Assembly (NCBI GenBank): GCA_022702705.1
Contig: CM040422.1
Location: 35,239,270 to 35,303,269 of the forward strand
DNA length: 64,000 nucleotides
Direction: 5' to 3'
From: Papilionanthe hookeriana x Papilionanthe teres
Taxonomy: Eukaryota > Streptophyta > Magnoliopsida > Asparagales > Orchidaceae
Below the pieces are notes generated by a model that saw only the letters and a list, made by a program, of their open reading frames with translations, had not been told where the DNA came from and did no database searches. Below are positions 47,801-58,469 of the stretch, piece by piece (the first letter of the stretch is position 1; each line of letters begins with the position of its first letter). The translations under genes were made by a program, and so were the position numbers.

Positions 47801-50800
47801 AAGGTTAAAATTCCATAAATACCATTATGCCCTCTTAAAGTTGTTCATCTTATTACTCAACAAATTAAGCTCAAATGAACTTGAAATTTTTATGTCACCT
47901 TACTCACATGTCAATTAAGACATTAGAGGAGAAAATGTGATTTTTCTTTTTTTAATTTAATTTATATAATTATTTTAGTGGAAAATAGGGATTTTTAATG
48001 AAAATTCTACAACATGACCAAGAAGAAGAATCTGTCCTTAGGAAAATTATGGAAAGTTCCCACTGACTAGAGGACCATTTGGGATAACTTTGGTGATTCT
48101 TTACTTTTATTTTATTTATTATAATTAGTTTAAATTTTGGAGTATTAATAAATTATAAAATAAAATTAAAGTAGAAAATTAAGTTTGATATTTTTCCTAA
48201 ATCTCTCTCGATCTCAAGGAACTCGTAAAAACAAATTTTATTTTTTTTAATTTTTCTTTGAAGTTTTAGAATTATTTAGTGAAAATTAGCCTAAGCCTTT
48301 AAAATTCAAAATCTTTACTTAGAGACTTGGGAAAAATTTTTGGTTGGTTCTTATGTGATTAAAATACCAAATATGACATTTTTATGAATTTTAATATTTT
48401 TATGATTTTTATAATTTTTTAATTATTAAATTATTCAAAACTAGGTTAAAAATGAAAATTTTAGAAAAATTTCAATTTTAATTTTCTTAGACTCCTCTAA
48501 TCCAAGAGAGGCCTCAAAAAAATTTAGTGAATCTTTGAAATGTATTTTGAGTTTTACGAATTTTTTAATTTCTAAAAAGGCCATATAACTTGAATAATCC
48601 ATTTAATGGGTTAAATCATTTGCAATTGACTTGAAATTTTTATGTGGGATTCCTATGACTCTAAAGATCAGTGGAGAATTGATTTCATGTAATTTTGAAT
48701 TGTGGTTGTTACAAATTAATTTAATTTCAATCTTGAAGTTTTGGCCAAATTAGGGATTGTTTAAGTGAATTAAATCAAGTTGCAATTTTCCTAGAGTCCT
48801 CTGGTCCAGAGATACTTCCCCTTATTTTTCTAAATTTTAATGATCAACATGCTAATTTTCACAATTAATTTTCAATAAAATGACCATGAACTTATAAAAT
48901 GAATAACTTTCCACAGACATAGCCTCTGGCCTTGAAAAACTCAGGGAATGTTCCCAAGATCAGAGGCTACAAAAGCCCTCTGGTCTCATGCCATGGTGAA
49001 TTATGCATGCTAATGGAGAATTAAAATATTTAGAATAGTATAAAATTAATTAAAAATTAGAGGCTCAACAAAATAACTTAATTCTTTTTCCACATTATTC
49101 TCCTTTGTTCACTGAGCAAGAGGGTATTTTTCTTTTAATTTTATGATTTTTCTATGCAAAGTTATGCATTTTAAAAGTTTTGGAATTTAAATAAATAAAA
49201 AAACCTTATTTTCCTACTTAAGTGATGCGGCGCCACCTAATCCTATGCAGATCCGAAATCCCACGCGGCGCGCACCTATTTCATGCAGCCATCTGAGTCA
49301 GTGCGACGCGGCCCGCGCTTTATGTTCCGTGGTTCTGTCCGGCTCCATCTCCACTGTCCATTTGATACACACACGATCTAACGGTCTCTTTTCATTGTCT
49401 CCTTCTGGTTAAGCCCAAGAGCTGTTCACCATAAAACCTTAAAATCTCGCTCATTTCTCAACTAAATCACATGAGGTTGGTCTCTATCGACGCGGCTAGC
49501 CTAGATGAATACATCTATATGGCTAACATGCATCGAAATTAGGCAGAACAAAATGAAGAATTGCTGGAAGCTCAGGAGGGAGAAGAGGTTAATACCTTTG
49601 CTCTGAGAGGTGAAGCCTCAATCAGAGATGCTCGACATGTTCGTTGGAGTCTAAGGAGCTTAAGGATTGAGCCTCGAGCGATGGTGAAATGTCTGGCTAT
49701 GAAAGTGACCAGACCTGATTTGATGTTCTAGCCGATAGAGCAAATGGCTGGTCTGGTGAGGTGGATTTCAATGGGGAACTCCTTATCTACCTCTGGTGAA
49801 GGTGTTAGAAGGTTTAATTTAATTTCTGTGCTGTTTCTAGGAGTGTCCTTTTTCTGGCCTGATTTTTTGACTGAGAAATTGGGCTCAGCCAGGGGGATTC
49901 ATGGTAGGAGAACAGTGGGGATCTTCTTCTCTGGGCTAGGAGAAGGTTTGGGAGTATTTTGGGAGAGTTCTGTGAGAAAAAATTCAATACCTTTGACATG
50001 GCCGAAAGGTGTGGGTTTTATAGCCATGGCTACCTAGTGGAGCTCAGGGCCAGGCAATAAGTGGTTTAGGCTGCTTAGGGTGAGGGCTAAGCAGGCAAGG
50101 TGGCTGGAGAGTAGATTGCACACTGCCAGGCTCAATTTTGAGTTTCAAGGACAAAGGGGGTGCTCAGACGTGGATATTTTGGCGACTAGGGTGGCTGGTA
50201 AGGACAGTCAGGAGGCTGGGTAGGCTGAGGAGGAGTGGAGGAGAAGTTCAGCTGCATTAATTGGGGCATGGAGCTTGCTTAAGGAGAGTTTAAAGATGGG
50301 ACTTAGCCTTAGCCGTGTGGCTAAACCCATTGGTCCAAAGTGGTGGACCGTTGGTCCATGGCTCAAGGGGCATGGGTTGGGTCAAATCAAACCCACCCTA
50401 AGAGGCCAGGGTTGGCTGCCAAGAAGTTGGTTTGGTCAAATTTGCATTGGTTAGGTTCAATTTGGATCATGTGTCCATGTGGGTTGGTTTGGGTTTAAAT
50501 TAGGTTAACTTGAGTTTGGGTTGGGTTTAAATAAAATTGATTGATCAAAGGTGTGCAAATGATTGTCATAAAGCTTTTGGAAAAGGTTTGGAGTGAAGTT
50601 GAGTTGATTTAGGAAGTGTATTTGATGGAATTAGTGGTTTGGATCAATTTGGTCACCATGGGTTAAGCTTAGGTTTAAGTTAGGTTAGAGCTTGGCTAGG
50701 GCTCAATTGATGATTCAAAATGATGCAAGTGATTGTTATGGAAGGTTTAGGATAGAAATTGGGTAGAAATTTTGGGTTTAGGGGATTCAATTTGGAGATT

Positions 50801-52015
50801 TAGGGCTAGGTGACAACTTTAGGGCAAATTTGGGGATTTTGGTTTCAAATGATTTTGCATGGGGTTTCAATCAAAACTTTTGCCAAATAAATGTTGTATT
50901 TGGTATAGGAATGTGTTAGGAAGAGTTTCAAATTTGGTTTGGGGAAAATTGAGTGGCTTGGATCATTTTGGGGTGAATTGGGTCATAAGTCTAAAATTGG
51001 GGGTTTTGGATTAAAGTTGGAATTAAATTCAAATGTGAACTAAAGTGGGCTTAGATTTGATTGAAATTGATATTGGGGATGTTGAATTGAAGTTTAGAAC
51101 TGAATTTTATCAAAATTGGGGTCAATTGGGTTGAATTGGTTTTACATTGGGTCCCTATGGGTTAAGTGAGCCAACTTGGGATTTTGGGTTGAAAGTTGGT
51201 TAATTTGGCAAAATTGGGTCATGGTGTAGTTGAACAAAATGAAATTGGAATATTTAGGATTTTCTAGAATTTGTTGGGAATTTTTGGAACTTTTGGAATT
51301 TTGGGCCAAAAGGGGTATTTATGGTATATGAATGTTATTTGAAGGGTATTAGAGTATTTTGGTGCATTTAAGATGTGGGAACTGTTTTGAAATGATTTTT
51401 AGGAATTCTAGAAAATTTGGGTAATTTTTGGGGAATTTTTGGAAAATTTTAGTGGTTGTAGGGGAAATTTAGGTAATTTTAGGTAGGTTTAAGGACCCAA
51501 TGTCAAAACTAGAAATTTTAGGAAAAATAGAATTTAGTTATGGTTGGTTGGAATGAAGTAGATTAGATTGGGCCATGGACCAAGAAGTGCTCATTTTGAA
51601 AATCCAATATGTTGTTCCTAACCCTCTTAGCCAAGGGCTAGGGGTTTGGACTTATCCATATGAGTACTCTAATGAACCAGGAATCAAGATTGGGTAAAAA
51701 TGGTTTTGGGTTTAGGATGTGTGTAGGAGTGCAGTGTGTGCAAGCTAGACTTCACCAAGATCAGACGGGGCTGTCCCAAGGCTTAAACATCCTATAAGAA
51801 TTCATCCTTGTCTTCCTGCACATTGATCCTAACCTTCCAAGTGATTTGGAGGTTAATAACCATCCATGTAGGATTCCAAAGAGAGTTAAGATTTGGTTTG
51901 AATTTCTAAATGGTGGGTTCCATCTCTAGTCTTCTAGGATAGTCAAGGAGAAGTCCTATGGCTAGATACTAACACTACGAGGAAAGAACAGACCTCACCA
52001 AAAATGAGGTCAACA
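44868..52015 (-). repeat. 7.1-kb 3' LTR of the Tat-like gypsy element (family E, copy 3)
   Basis: Begins TGTTGACC at 52015 and ends CGCCGACA at 44868 on the minus strand. It is an inverted, diverged copy of 35356-42124; for example the block around 48790-49010 mirrors 38340-38550. Its inner edge meets a G-rich polypurine-like tract of the minus-strand pol element. A LINE fragment (47229-47543) is inserted in it. Its outer flank (GAATT) has no partner in the window because the 5' LTR lies beyond it. Confidence 0.75.
47229..47543 (+). pseudogene. 5'-truncated LINE fragment: RNase H end and 3' UTR
   Basis: Encodes VVQILKGHSYSWDMMEWMHK and HIPREGNRPANWLARLG, the C-terminal RNase H block of the local L1-like family, followed by a short 3' UTR ending GGTTAAAAAAAG. 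LTR sequence on both sides (matching 39.8 kb in the inverted copy) shows it is a separate small insertion in the LTR. Target-site duplications are not clear. Confidence 0.75.
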
Positions 52016-52033
52016 AATGGACCCCCAATAGGT
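52016..52033 (-). promoter_or_regulatory. Polypurine-tract-like primer site of the Tat-like element
   Basis: On the minus strand CTATTGGGGGTCCATT directly precedes the LTR start TGTTGACC. A short G-rich tract touching the 3' LTR is the expected plus-strand primer. It is less purine-pure than typical tracts. Confidence 0.5.
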
Positions 52034-52249
52034 GTGGTGTGCTAACCAAGCACACCGCGCGTATTGGCGTCGACCGAAGAGATCAATAAAACCAACACAG
52101 ACGTCTAAGTGACACACATAGAACAAAGAGTAGAAAATTTTTGCTGGTGAGTATCAGGTAAATCTCCAAGACTGAAGATTCCAGAACTCTCACTGGGGAA
52201 GAAGGAGGTGAATTGAGAACTGCAAGACTTCCAAGGGATTAGATTTTGG

Positions 52250-53480
52250 AATGAGATTTGGAACCTAGGTTCCAATCTTGGGATTTGAAATGAGGGTTGG
52301 AATTCAAGCTCCAGGCTCAGAATTTGAATGAGAGTTTGGAATTTAGAACTAGAATTTAGGCTCTTGTCTTGAAATTTAGAATGAGAACTAGAAATTAGGC
52401 TCCAGCCTTGAAGAAGAGAGCTGGAAATTAGGTTCCAGCCTCGAGAATTGGAAAGAGTACTAGAATTTAGGCTCTAGCCTCGAGGAAGAGAGCTGGAAAT
52501 TAGGCTCCAACCTCAAGAATTGGAAAGAGAACTAGAATTTAGGCTCTAGCCTCGAAGATTCAAATAAAACTGGAAATTAGGCTCTAGCCTCGAAGATTGA
52601 AAGAGAACTAGAAATTAGGCTCCGGCCATGAAGAAGAGAGCTGAAAAATTAGGCTCCAGCCTCAGAATTTGAAAGAGAACTAGAAATTAGGCTGCAACCT
52701 CGAAGAAGAGAGCTAGAAATTAGGCTCTAGCCTCGGAATTGGATAAAGAACTAAAATTTAGGCTCTAGCCTCGAAGATTGAAAGAGAATTGGAAATTAGG
52801 CTCTAGCCTCAAAGTTTGAAAAAGATCTGGAAATTAGGCTCCAGCCTCGAGAATTAGAAGAGAGTTTGAATTTAGGCTTCAACCTTAGGAATTTAAAAGA
52901 GAACTGGAAATTATGCTCCAGCCTCGATAATTGAAAGAGAGCTGGAATTTAGGCTCCAGCTTCAAGATTGAAAGGAGAACTAAAAATTAGGCTCCAGCCT
53001 CAAAGATTCAAAGAGAACAGGAAATTAGGCTCCAGCCTCAAAGAAGAGAGCTGGAAATTAGGCTCCAGCCTCAAAGATTGAAAGAGAACTGGAAATTAGG
53101 CTCCAGCCTTAAGAATTTGAAGAGAATTGGAATTTAGGCTCTAACCTCAAGAATTTGAAAGAGAACTGGAAATTAGGCTCTAGCCTCGAGAAATAGAAGA
53201 GAGTTGGAATTTAGGCTCCAACCTCAGGAATTTGAAAGAGAACTGGACTAGAATTTAGGCTCCAGCCTCAACAATTGGAAGAGAATTAGAATTTTGGCTC
53301 CAACCTCAGGAATTTGAAAGAGAACTGAAAATTAGGCTCCAACCTCGAGAATTAGAAGAGAGTTAGAATTTAGGCTCCAACCTCAAAGAATTTGAAAGAG
53401 AATTGGAAATTATGCTCCAGCCTCAAAGATTGAAAGAGAACTAGAAATTAGACTCCAACCTCAAAGATTTAGAATGGGAT
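52250..53480. repeat. 38-bp minisatellite, about 30 copies
   Basis: The unit is close to GGAAATTAGGCTCCAGCCTC followed by GAAGATTGAAAGAGAACT, repeated with length variants (for example AAGAAGAGAGCT spacers). TTAGGCTCCAGCC is the best conserved core. It lies between the AlkB-like ORF and the 3' LTR of the gypsy element, the place where Tat-lineage elements often carry tandem repeats. Confidence 0.95.
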
Positions 53481-54360
53481 ATGAAGGTGTTTCAAATCCC
53501 GCTCGAAGGGTTTCTTGAAAGGAAATCTGTGTGAGGATGGACCCGATCCCATGTCATCAGAACCAAATCGAATAAAATTTGTGGTTCTGTGTCAATAGAA
53601 CTAGCCAATCCTCTAGCACACAAAGAAATAGTTAAAAGCAATTGGTAAGCGCATCAAGCTGAAGAGACTCGACCTAGAGATAGGTCGAGGAAAGGATTTG
53701 AACTTCGGAGGAGTTCAAAACGGATTTCAATTTGAAGAAGATTTGAAAGATTCAAATCGACGAAATTAGATTAGAATTCAATTTAAGGGTTAGATTTATT
53801 TTGTTTGTTTTAGTGATTCAATTTTATTTTTGTGTTTAATTAGAGTTCATGCTAGTTTGGAATTCGTTTTGACATTTAGATTTTTAAAAGAGTTCTCATT
53901 AATTTTCTTTTTCTTTCATTTTCTTTCCTTTCTTTTTTTTTTCTTGTTGTTTGTTCATTTTCGTTTCATCTTATTTATTTTTTTATTTTCGAATCGTTCT
54001 TCGTTTGAGGTTCATTCAACTTAATGACTTTTCCCCCATCAATTTGTACAAAAGAATTGAAAGAAAAAACAATTCCCTGGAAATACATCAACACGGTCAT
54101 TTCCATTCAATTCGCTAGAAATACATCATATAGCTTGATCCAAAACATGATGATGTTTTCCTTGAAAGTTAAGCATCTAAAAAAATCCATATAAATCCAA
54201 AAACGGACTGTGCAGGATCCTTGTAGGTTTCTCCAAAAATTTCTTTTAAAATCCATGTTTGAATAGTGAGATACATGGGCAATAACATCACCTTCCAAGC
54301 CATCCTTGGTAGGAAATGCCGTTCAGATGTGCATTGGAGGTGTGTTATTTTCCATTTAGC
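53481..54360 (-). other. Non-coding spacer downstream of the AlkB-like ORF
   Basis: Contains a T-rich stretch (53870-54000) and no recognised domain. A 63-codon minus-strand frame at 54298-54107 has no family resemblance. This is probably the element's 3' untranslated region. Confidence 0.5.
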
Positions 54361-55846
54361 TCACAGCTCGTAAGGCTGTAGGCTCTCTAACTCTGGATCT
54401 GACTGAAAGCAGAAAGACATCTTGTTGTCAACCATCCTCTTGAAAGTGATGGAAATTAGCTGAAAAGGTACCCCTGCAATGCAGTGCTTCGCTACATCCG
54501 CTCCATTTCCTTTTAGCACCAAAACGGAACCTACCAGTAGAGGTATCCCCACTGGCCCCCGGAATTCTCTGGAGCTTGCTATCCGGAGGTCTGATCCGAA
54601 CATGATGTTGCACTAATTTATGAAGGACACTGTGCAGAAGGGTCTGACGAAGTCATGATGATCTGTGTGGTGGTATGCAGTTGCCTTCCTGATATATGTT
54701 GATGATACAGTTGTTGGGTATGCAGTCTGCAGGTAATACCCGCCATGTCACCATCCTCTTGACCATCCTCTTAATAAAACTCGGCATCAGATCCACATTG
54801 CTACCATAGAGTATCCTCGGTGGATTTACATTTTTATCTTTGGTAAAGTTGTAGCAACCTCCACATTGAATTGTAACCCTTCCTTTTCCTTTCATCCATT
54901 TCCGGGGTTCTGAGTAGGTCTTTCCTCTTGAGCGACCCGCTCAGCCCAATTTCTGAAGGTCGAAGACACTGTCCACAATCTGTTGCTGCTCGTAGTCTGA
55001 AAACACATCTGTATGTAGCTCAAGACCCTCCAAGATATTGATCCTCTTACCTCAAATTCTTTCAAAATACTTGAATGTCTTCTTCTCAACTTTCTGAAGC
55101 TTCTCCAGCTCATACTCTGGAATTATCTGAAATCATCGAGGTCTGGTAACTTACTGTGGGATGTATGGCTCAACCCCAGCACACTCTCCTATATGTCTCA
55201 CTTCCTCTGGAATAGTCGCTATCAAGACATCCTCCGGGGTTGCTTTCACAAAAATTTTCTTCAGAGTTGGTGTGTCTGCTCGACACCGTGGCGCTGCTTC
55301 TGTTTCTGATTTCGTTGAAATTTCCTTCATCTTGTTTGCTGTCCTCGGAGTTGATCTCTTATTTTTTGGTTCCTATCAAACTGGTTTCTTCAAAGTACCT
55401 ACACCAATGGTGGGAACTACTTCTCTATGTTGGTCCGCGACTAGCTTGCTCAGCATCTTGTGAATGCGGTAATTCTTGTTTCTTCGCTGGGTAGGAGTGA
55501 GAGTAGCTCTCCTTACTTCCTGGTCCTCTGTGGGCACGACACTGACAAGCTTGCCCTCTGTTGTAGTAACCATGGACTTGAATTTCTTGTCTACTCTAGT
55601 TACATTGGCGGCCTTCACTTTCCTTTTCTTGTCAGTAGTCTACTGACTCGAGCCACCCAATTTCATTACTGTCTGGCTGCGGAACTCATCCTGGTCAATC
55701 AGGGTCCAATCGGCCTTCTCGTACTGTAGCCCGGCCGATGTGAAATCAGTGTCGATCTCAATCACGGCCCCATCCTTCATTCTTTCTTCATCTGGTGCTA
55801 GAATCACACCATTCTTAAAGTTCAGAATCAACCGACCGTTCGACAT
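54361..55846 (-). pseudogene. AlkB-type 2OG-Fe(II) dioxygenase (ALKBH9/10-like), broken accessory ORF
   Basis: ATG at 55846 opens about 490 codons, without introns, ending at a stop at 54361. The first 150 or so residues (MSNGRLILNF..) match nothing I know. From about 55130 down it follows plant ALKBH9/ALKBH10: LELHTDVFSDYEQQQIVD, TYSEPRKWMKGKGRVTIQ, CYNFTKDKN, NPPRILYG, WRVLPADCIPNNCIINIY, then the Fe(II) HxD site near 54655, FGSDLRI, VGSVLVLKGNGADVAKH (distal His) and ISITFKRM. The family removes m6A from RNA. Defects: at least five in-frame stops (for example at 55640, 55376 and near 54920), a frameshift between the His and Asp of HxD, Gly for Cys in the CCYN motif, and Leu where the 2OG-binding Arg precedes ISITF. 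It lies between integrase and 3' LTR on the pol strand. The domain call is strong; the cargo status is inferred. Confidence 0.82.
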
Positions 55847-56183
55847 CTTCCTGCGAAAACAAGGAAGGGATTGAAGGCTGTATCAAAAATGAGAACAATA
55901 AGAAAAATTATTCATTAATGAAAATTTTTCGTTTATTTATTTCATTTGATTTTTAATAAAATGGGAAAAGATAAGGAAAATCGGGAATGAGTTTTGATTC
56001 GAAAGGAAAGGTTTAAAAAAAATTTATTATTAAGATAATTTGTTTCACGTGTTTTCTTTTAATACATATTTTCTTTTGTTCATCCTTTTTTTTTTTATTT
56101 CAGTCCGGACCTAGTTACAAGTGATAACTATGCCCGTGCTTCTAGGAATGAAACCTCATTTTTGAAGTTCATCCTTCGAAATA
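55847..56183 (-). other. AT-rich spacer between integrase and AlkB-like ORF
   Basis: About 300 bp of AT-rich sequence with no domain. It separates the integrase C-terminus from the ATG of the AlkB-like ORF, so the latter would need its own initiation, a subgenomic RNA or splicing. Confidence 0.5.
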
Positions 56184-57303
56184 TCAGGTTGTGTAATATT
56201 TTTTTAAATATCGTCCGTTGATTGGAAGCATAGATCGTTCTCCACAGCAATTCACAAGTTGGTAGGAACCTCCCGAGTAGACTGTCTCGACCATGAACGA
56301 CCCCTCCCAAGTCAGTTTAAACTTGCCTCCTATCTTGTGGTGTGCAAGAATAGGTCTCTTAAGCACTAGAACCAAGTCATCAACTTTGAAAGTTCTTGGG
56401 CCGACCAATTTGTCGTGGGCCTGGATCATCTTGGCCTGATAAAGTTCCAGATTCTGATGCGCTGAAAGTCTTTTTCCTTCTAAGATTTCCAGTTCTTTGA
56501 GCCGTAGTCTGGCATTCTCTTCTGTAGTAATCTTGTTTGCGACCGCAATTCTAAGCGATGGCAGCTGAACCTCCAAGGACAAGACGGCCTAAGACCCGTA
56601 CACTAGAGCGTAAGGTGTAAACTAAGTAGGAGTTCTGAAATTCATCCTGTAGGCCCATAAAGCTTCTAATAACTTTTCATGCCAATTTCTCTTGTTGTCG
56701 TCCAAAATCTTATTTAGTATTTGGACGAAAGTTTTATTAAAAGCCTCGACTAAGCCATTTGTTCTTGGGTAGTAGATCGTCGAATAGCGCTAGTCGGTTC
56801 TGTGCCTTCAGATAAAATTATTGATCTTCATGCTTTTGAACGTGAACCCGTTATCTGAGATGATTCTGAGCATTACCTCTAAATGGTAGATGAATTGATT
56901 CTTGAAGAATTGTAACAAATGATATGCCTTCACTTCTCTGAGCAGTATTGCTTCTATCCACTTGGAAAAGTAATCTGTAGCTGCAATAATGAAACGGTGT
57001 CCTTTTGAAGAAAGCGGTTCTATCGGGCACCACGGTATCTGTGCCCCAACACTCAAATGGCCACGAAGCGATTGTCAGATGTAGCACATTTGGAGGTTGA
57101 TATAGAACCACTCCATGCACTTGGCACTGGTGACAGTTCTTAGCAACTTTCATGCAGTTTGACATCATTGAGGGCCAGTAGTACCCTAGTCTTTTAATTC
57201 TCATTTTCATCTTCGAACCTGACTGATGAGCGCCACAAAGTCCTGAGTGCACTGCTTTAACAATTTCATCAGCTTCGGACCCACTCAGGCACCTTAGCCA
57301 CAT
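56184..57303 (-). pseudogene. Gypsy integrase
   Basis: Minus-strand frames show the HHCC finger (VHSGLCGAHQ, then RLGYYWPSM and CHQCQVHG at 57240-57110), the catalytic core (WGTD near 57080, RFIIAATDYFSKWIEA near 57000, ISDNGFTF near 56855 and NGLVEAF near 56755, giving the D, D and E landmarks) and a C-terminal GPF-like box (KVDDLVLVLKRP, GGKFKLTWEGSF at 56380-56290). Usual length is about 400 residues and the span fits. At least two frameshifts and several stops disable it. Confidence 0.9.
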
Positions 57304-57480
57304 CTGATTGAAAGACCTTCTGTATAAGGTATTGTTTATTAATGTGTATGACTGAGTTCTTTTGTTGATCTGATGGGCTAATGACTTATCGTCTGTTAGG
57401 TTTCCTGTTTGTAGATATTCTATTAATGGCTGCCGCCAATCTTCTGTAGTTTCTGTTAGTGCTATAACTGTTTCTTCTTC

Positions 57481-58180
57481 TCATTCTGATTTGTGTATTG
57501 CATCCATGTTGAGCTGTGATAGGACCTGTCGCCCTTGAACCGACATTTCAATTGATTCATATTGTAAGTAGGCAAATTCTTTTGCAAGGCGGGCTAACGC
57601 GTCTGCAAGAGTGTTTTCTCTTCTGGAAATCTTGTAGATCGTCACATTCAGAATCTGCTTTAGCAACTTCATTGCATACTGAAAATACTGCTCGAGTCTT
57701 GGTGTCAGAATATTGTATTGTTCTGCCACCTATTATATGACTAACTGTGAATCACCGTAGATGTTGATGTCAGTTATACCCATCCGAATATTGTATTGTT
57801 CTGTCACCTATTGAATGGTTAACTCCAGTCCAGTTATAAGAGCTTTGTATTCTGCTTCATTGTTCGTACACGATTATGTTAAGTGGTAGGAGTATCTTAA
57901 CATTCCCCGCTCCAGTGTTATAAAGATTAGTCCGATTCTTGCCTTATCGAGCACTATCGTTTGCAATTCTTTATTCATTTGTGCTGATGATGCTCCGTCA
58001 AAGTATAATTCCCAACGTTGATCATCGGGGTCTTCTAAGCTCATTATCTGTTCATCTGGTAAGTCGTCGTTGAAAGGCAATTCTGGCAGTAAAGGGTATT
58101 CTGCGAGGAAGTCTACTAGGACTTGTCCCTTTACGACACGAAGAGGAACGAAAGTTATATCGAATTGCAATAATATCATT
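57481..58180 (-). pseudogene. Gypsy RNase H
   Basis: WELYFDGASSAQMN (about 58015-57975) opens the RNase H fold, followed after frame breaks by an INIYGDSQLVI block (about 57760) and YKISRRENTLADALARLA (about 57640-57580), which supplies the late Asp. A short local duplication of the EQYNI coding segment occurs at 57705-57810. The LYFDGAS / ADALARLA pattern is that of the RNase H in Tat elements. Stops near 57870 and 57730 break it. Confidence 0.85.
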
Positions 58181-58469
58181 GAACACCGGGTAAGTCAGCC
58201 AGAAAGCGTCAGATAGGTCATCAAATACTGCAATGGATTAAACTTGGAAATAAGCTTGACCTTTTGAGAAAGAATTTAGTGCCTGAGCTTTTGAGTGGCG
58301 AAGATCAAGGCCAAACAATGCTTCTCAATAGGAGGATACCTTACTTTCGTCAGAATTAGACGACGACTTAGTAGAGAGCGTTTTCTTTATCCTCGTCATT
58401 GACTTGGGCTAGAGGGGCTCCGAGGGAGTCATCTAAAGCCGCGGTATAAAGTATCAATGGTCGACCTGA

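Noticed and set aside
49744..50037. 97-codon plus-strand frame near 49.9 kb
   Set aside because: Within the family-E LTR. The corresponding region of the inverted copy (37.2-37.6 kb) does not preserve it.
35356..52015. A single large DNA transposon with 7-kb terminal inverted repeats
   Set aside because: The left arm has its own 5-bp duplications and the right arm abuts a polypurine tract of a gypsy element. They are two separate LTR insertions.
52250..53480. CRISPR-like regular repeats
   Set aside because: Units are contiguous degenerate tandem repeats without unique spacers, in a plant genome.
54361..55846. AlkB segment as an ordinary host gene
   Set aside because: It has no introns where host ALKBH9/10 genes have them, it is riddled with stops, and it sits on the pol strand between integrase and the minisatellite/LTR. 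An independent retrogene insertion remains possible but is less likely.
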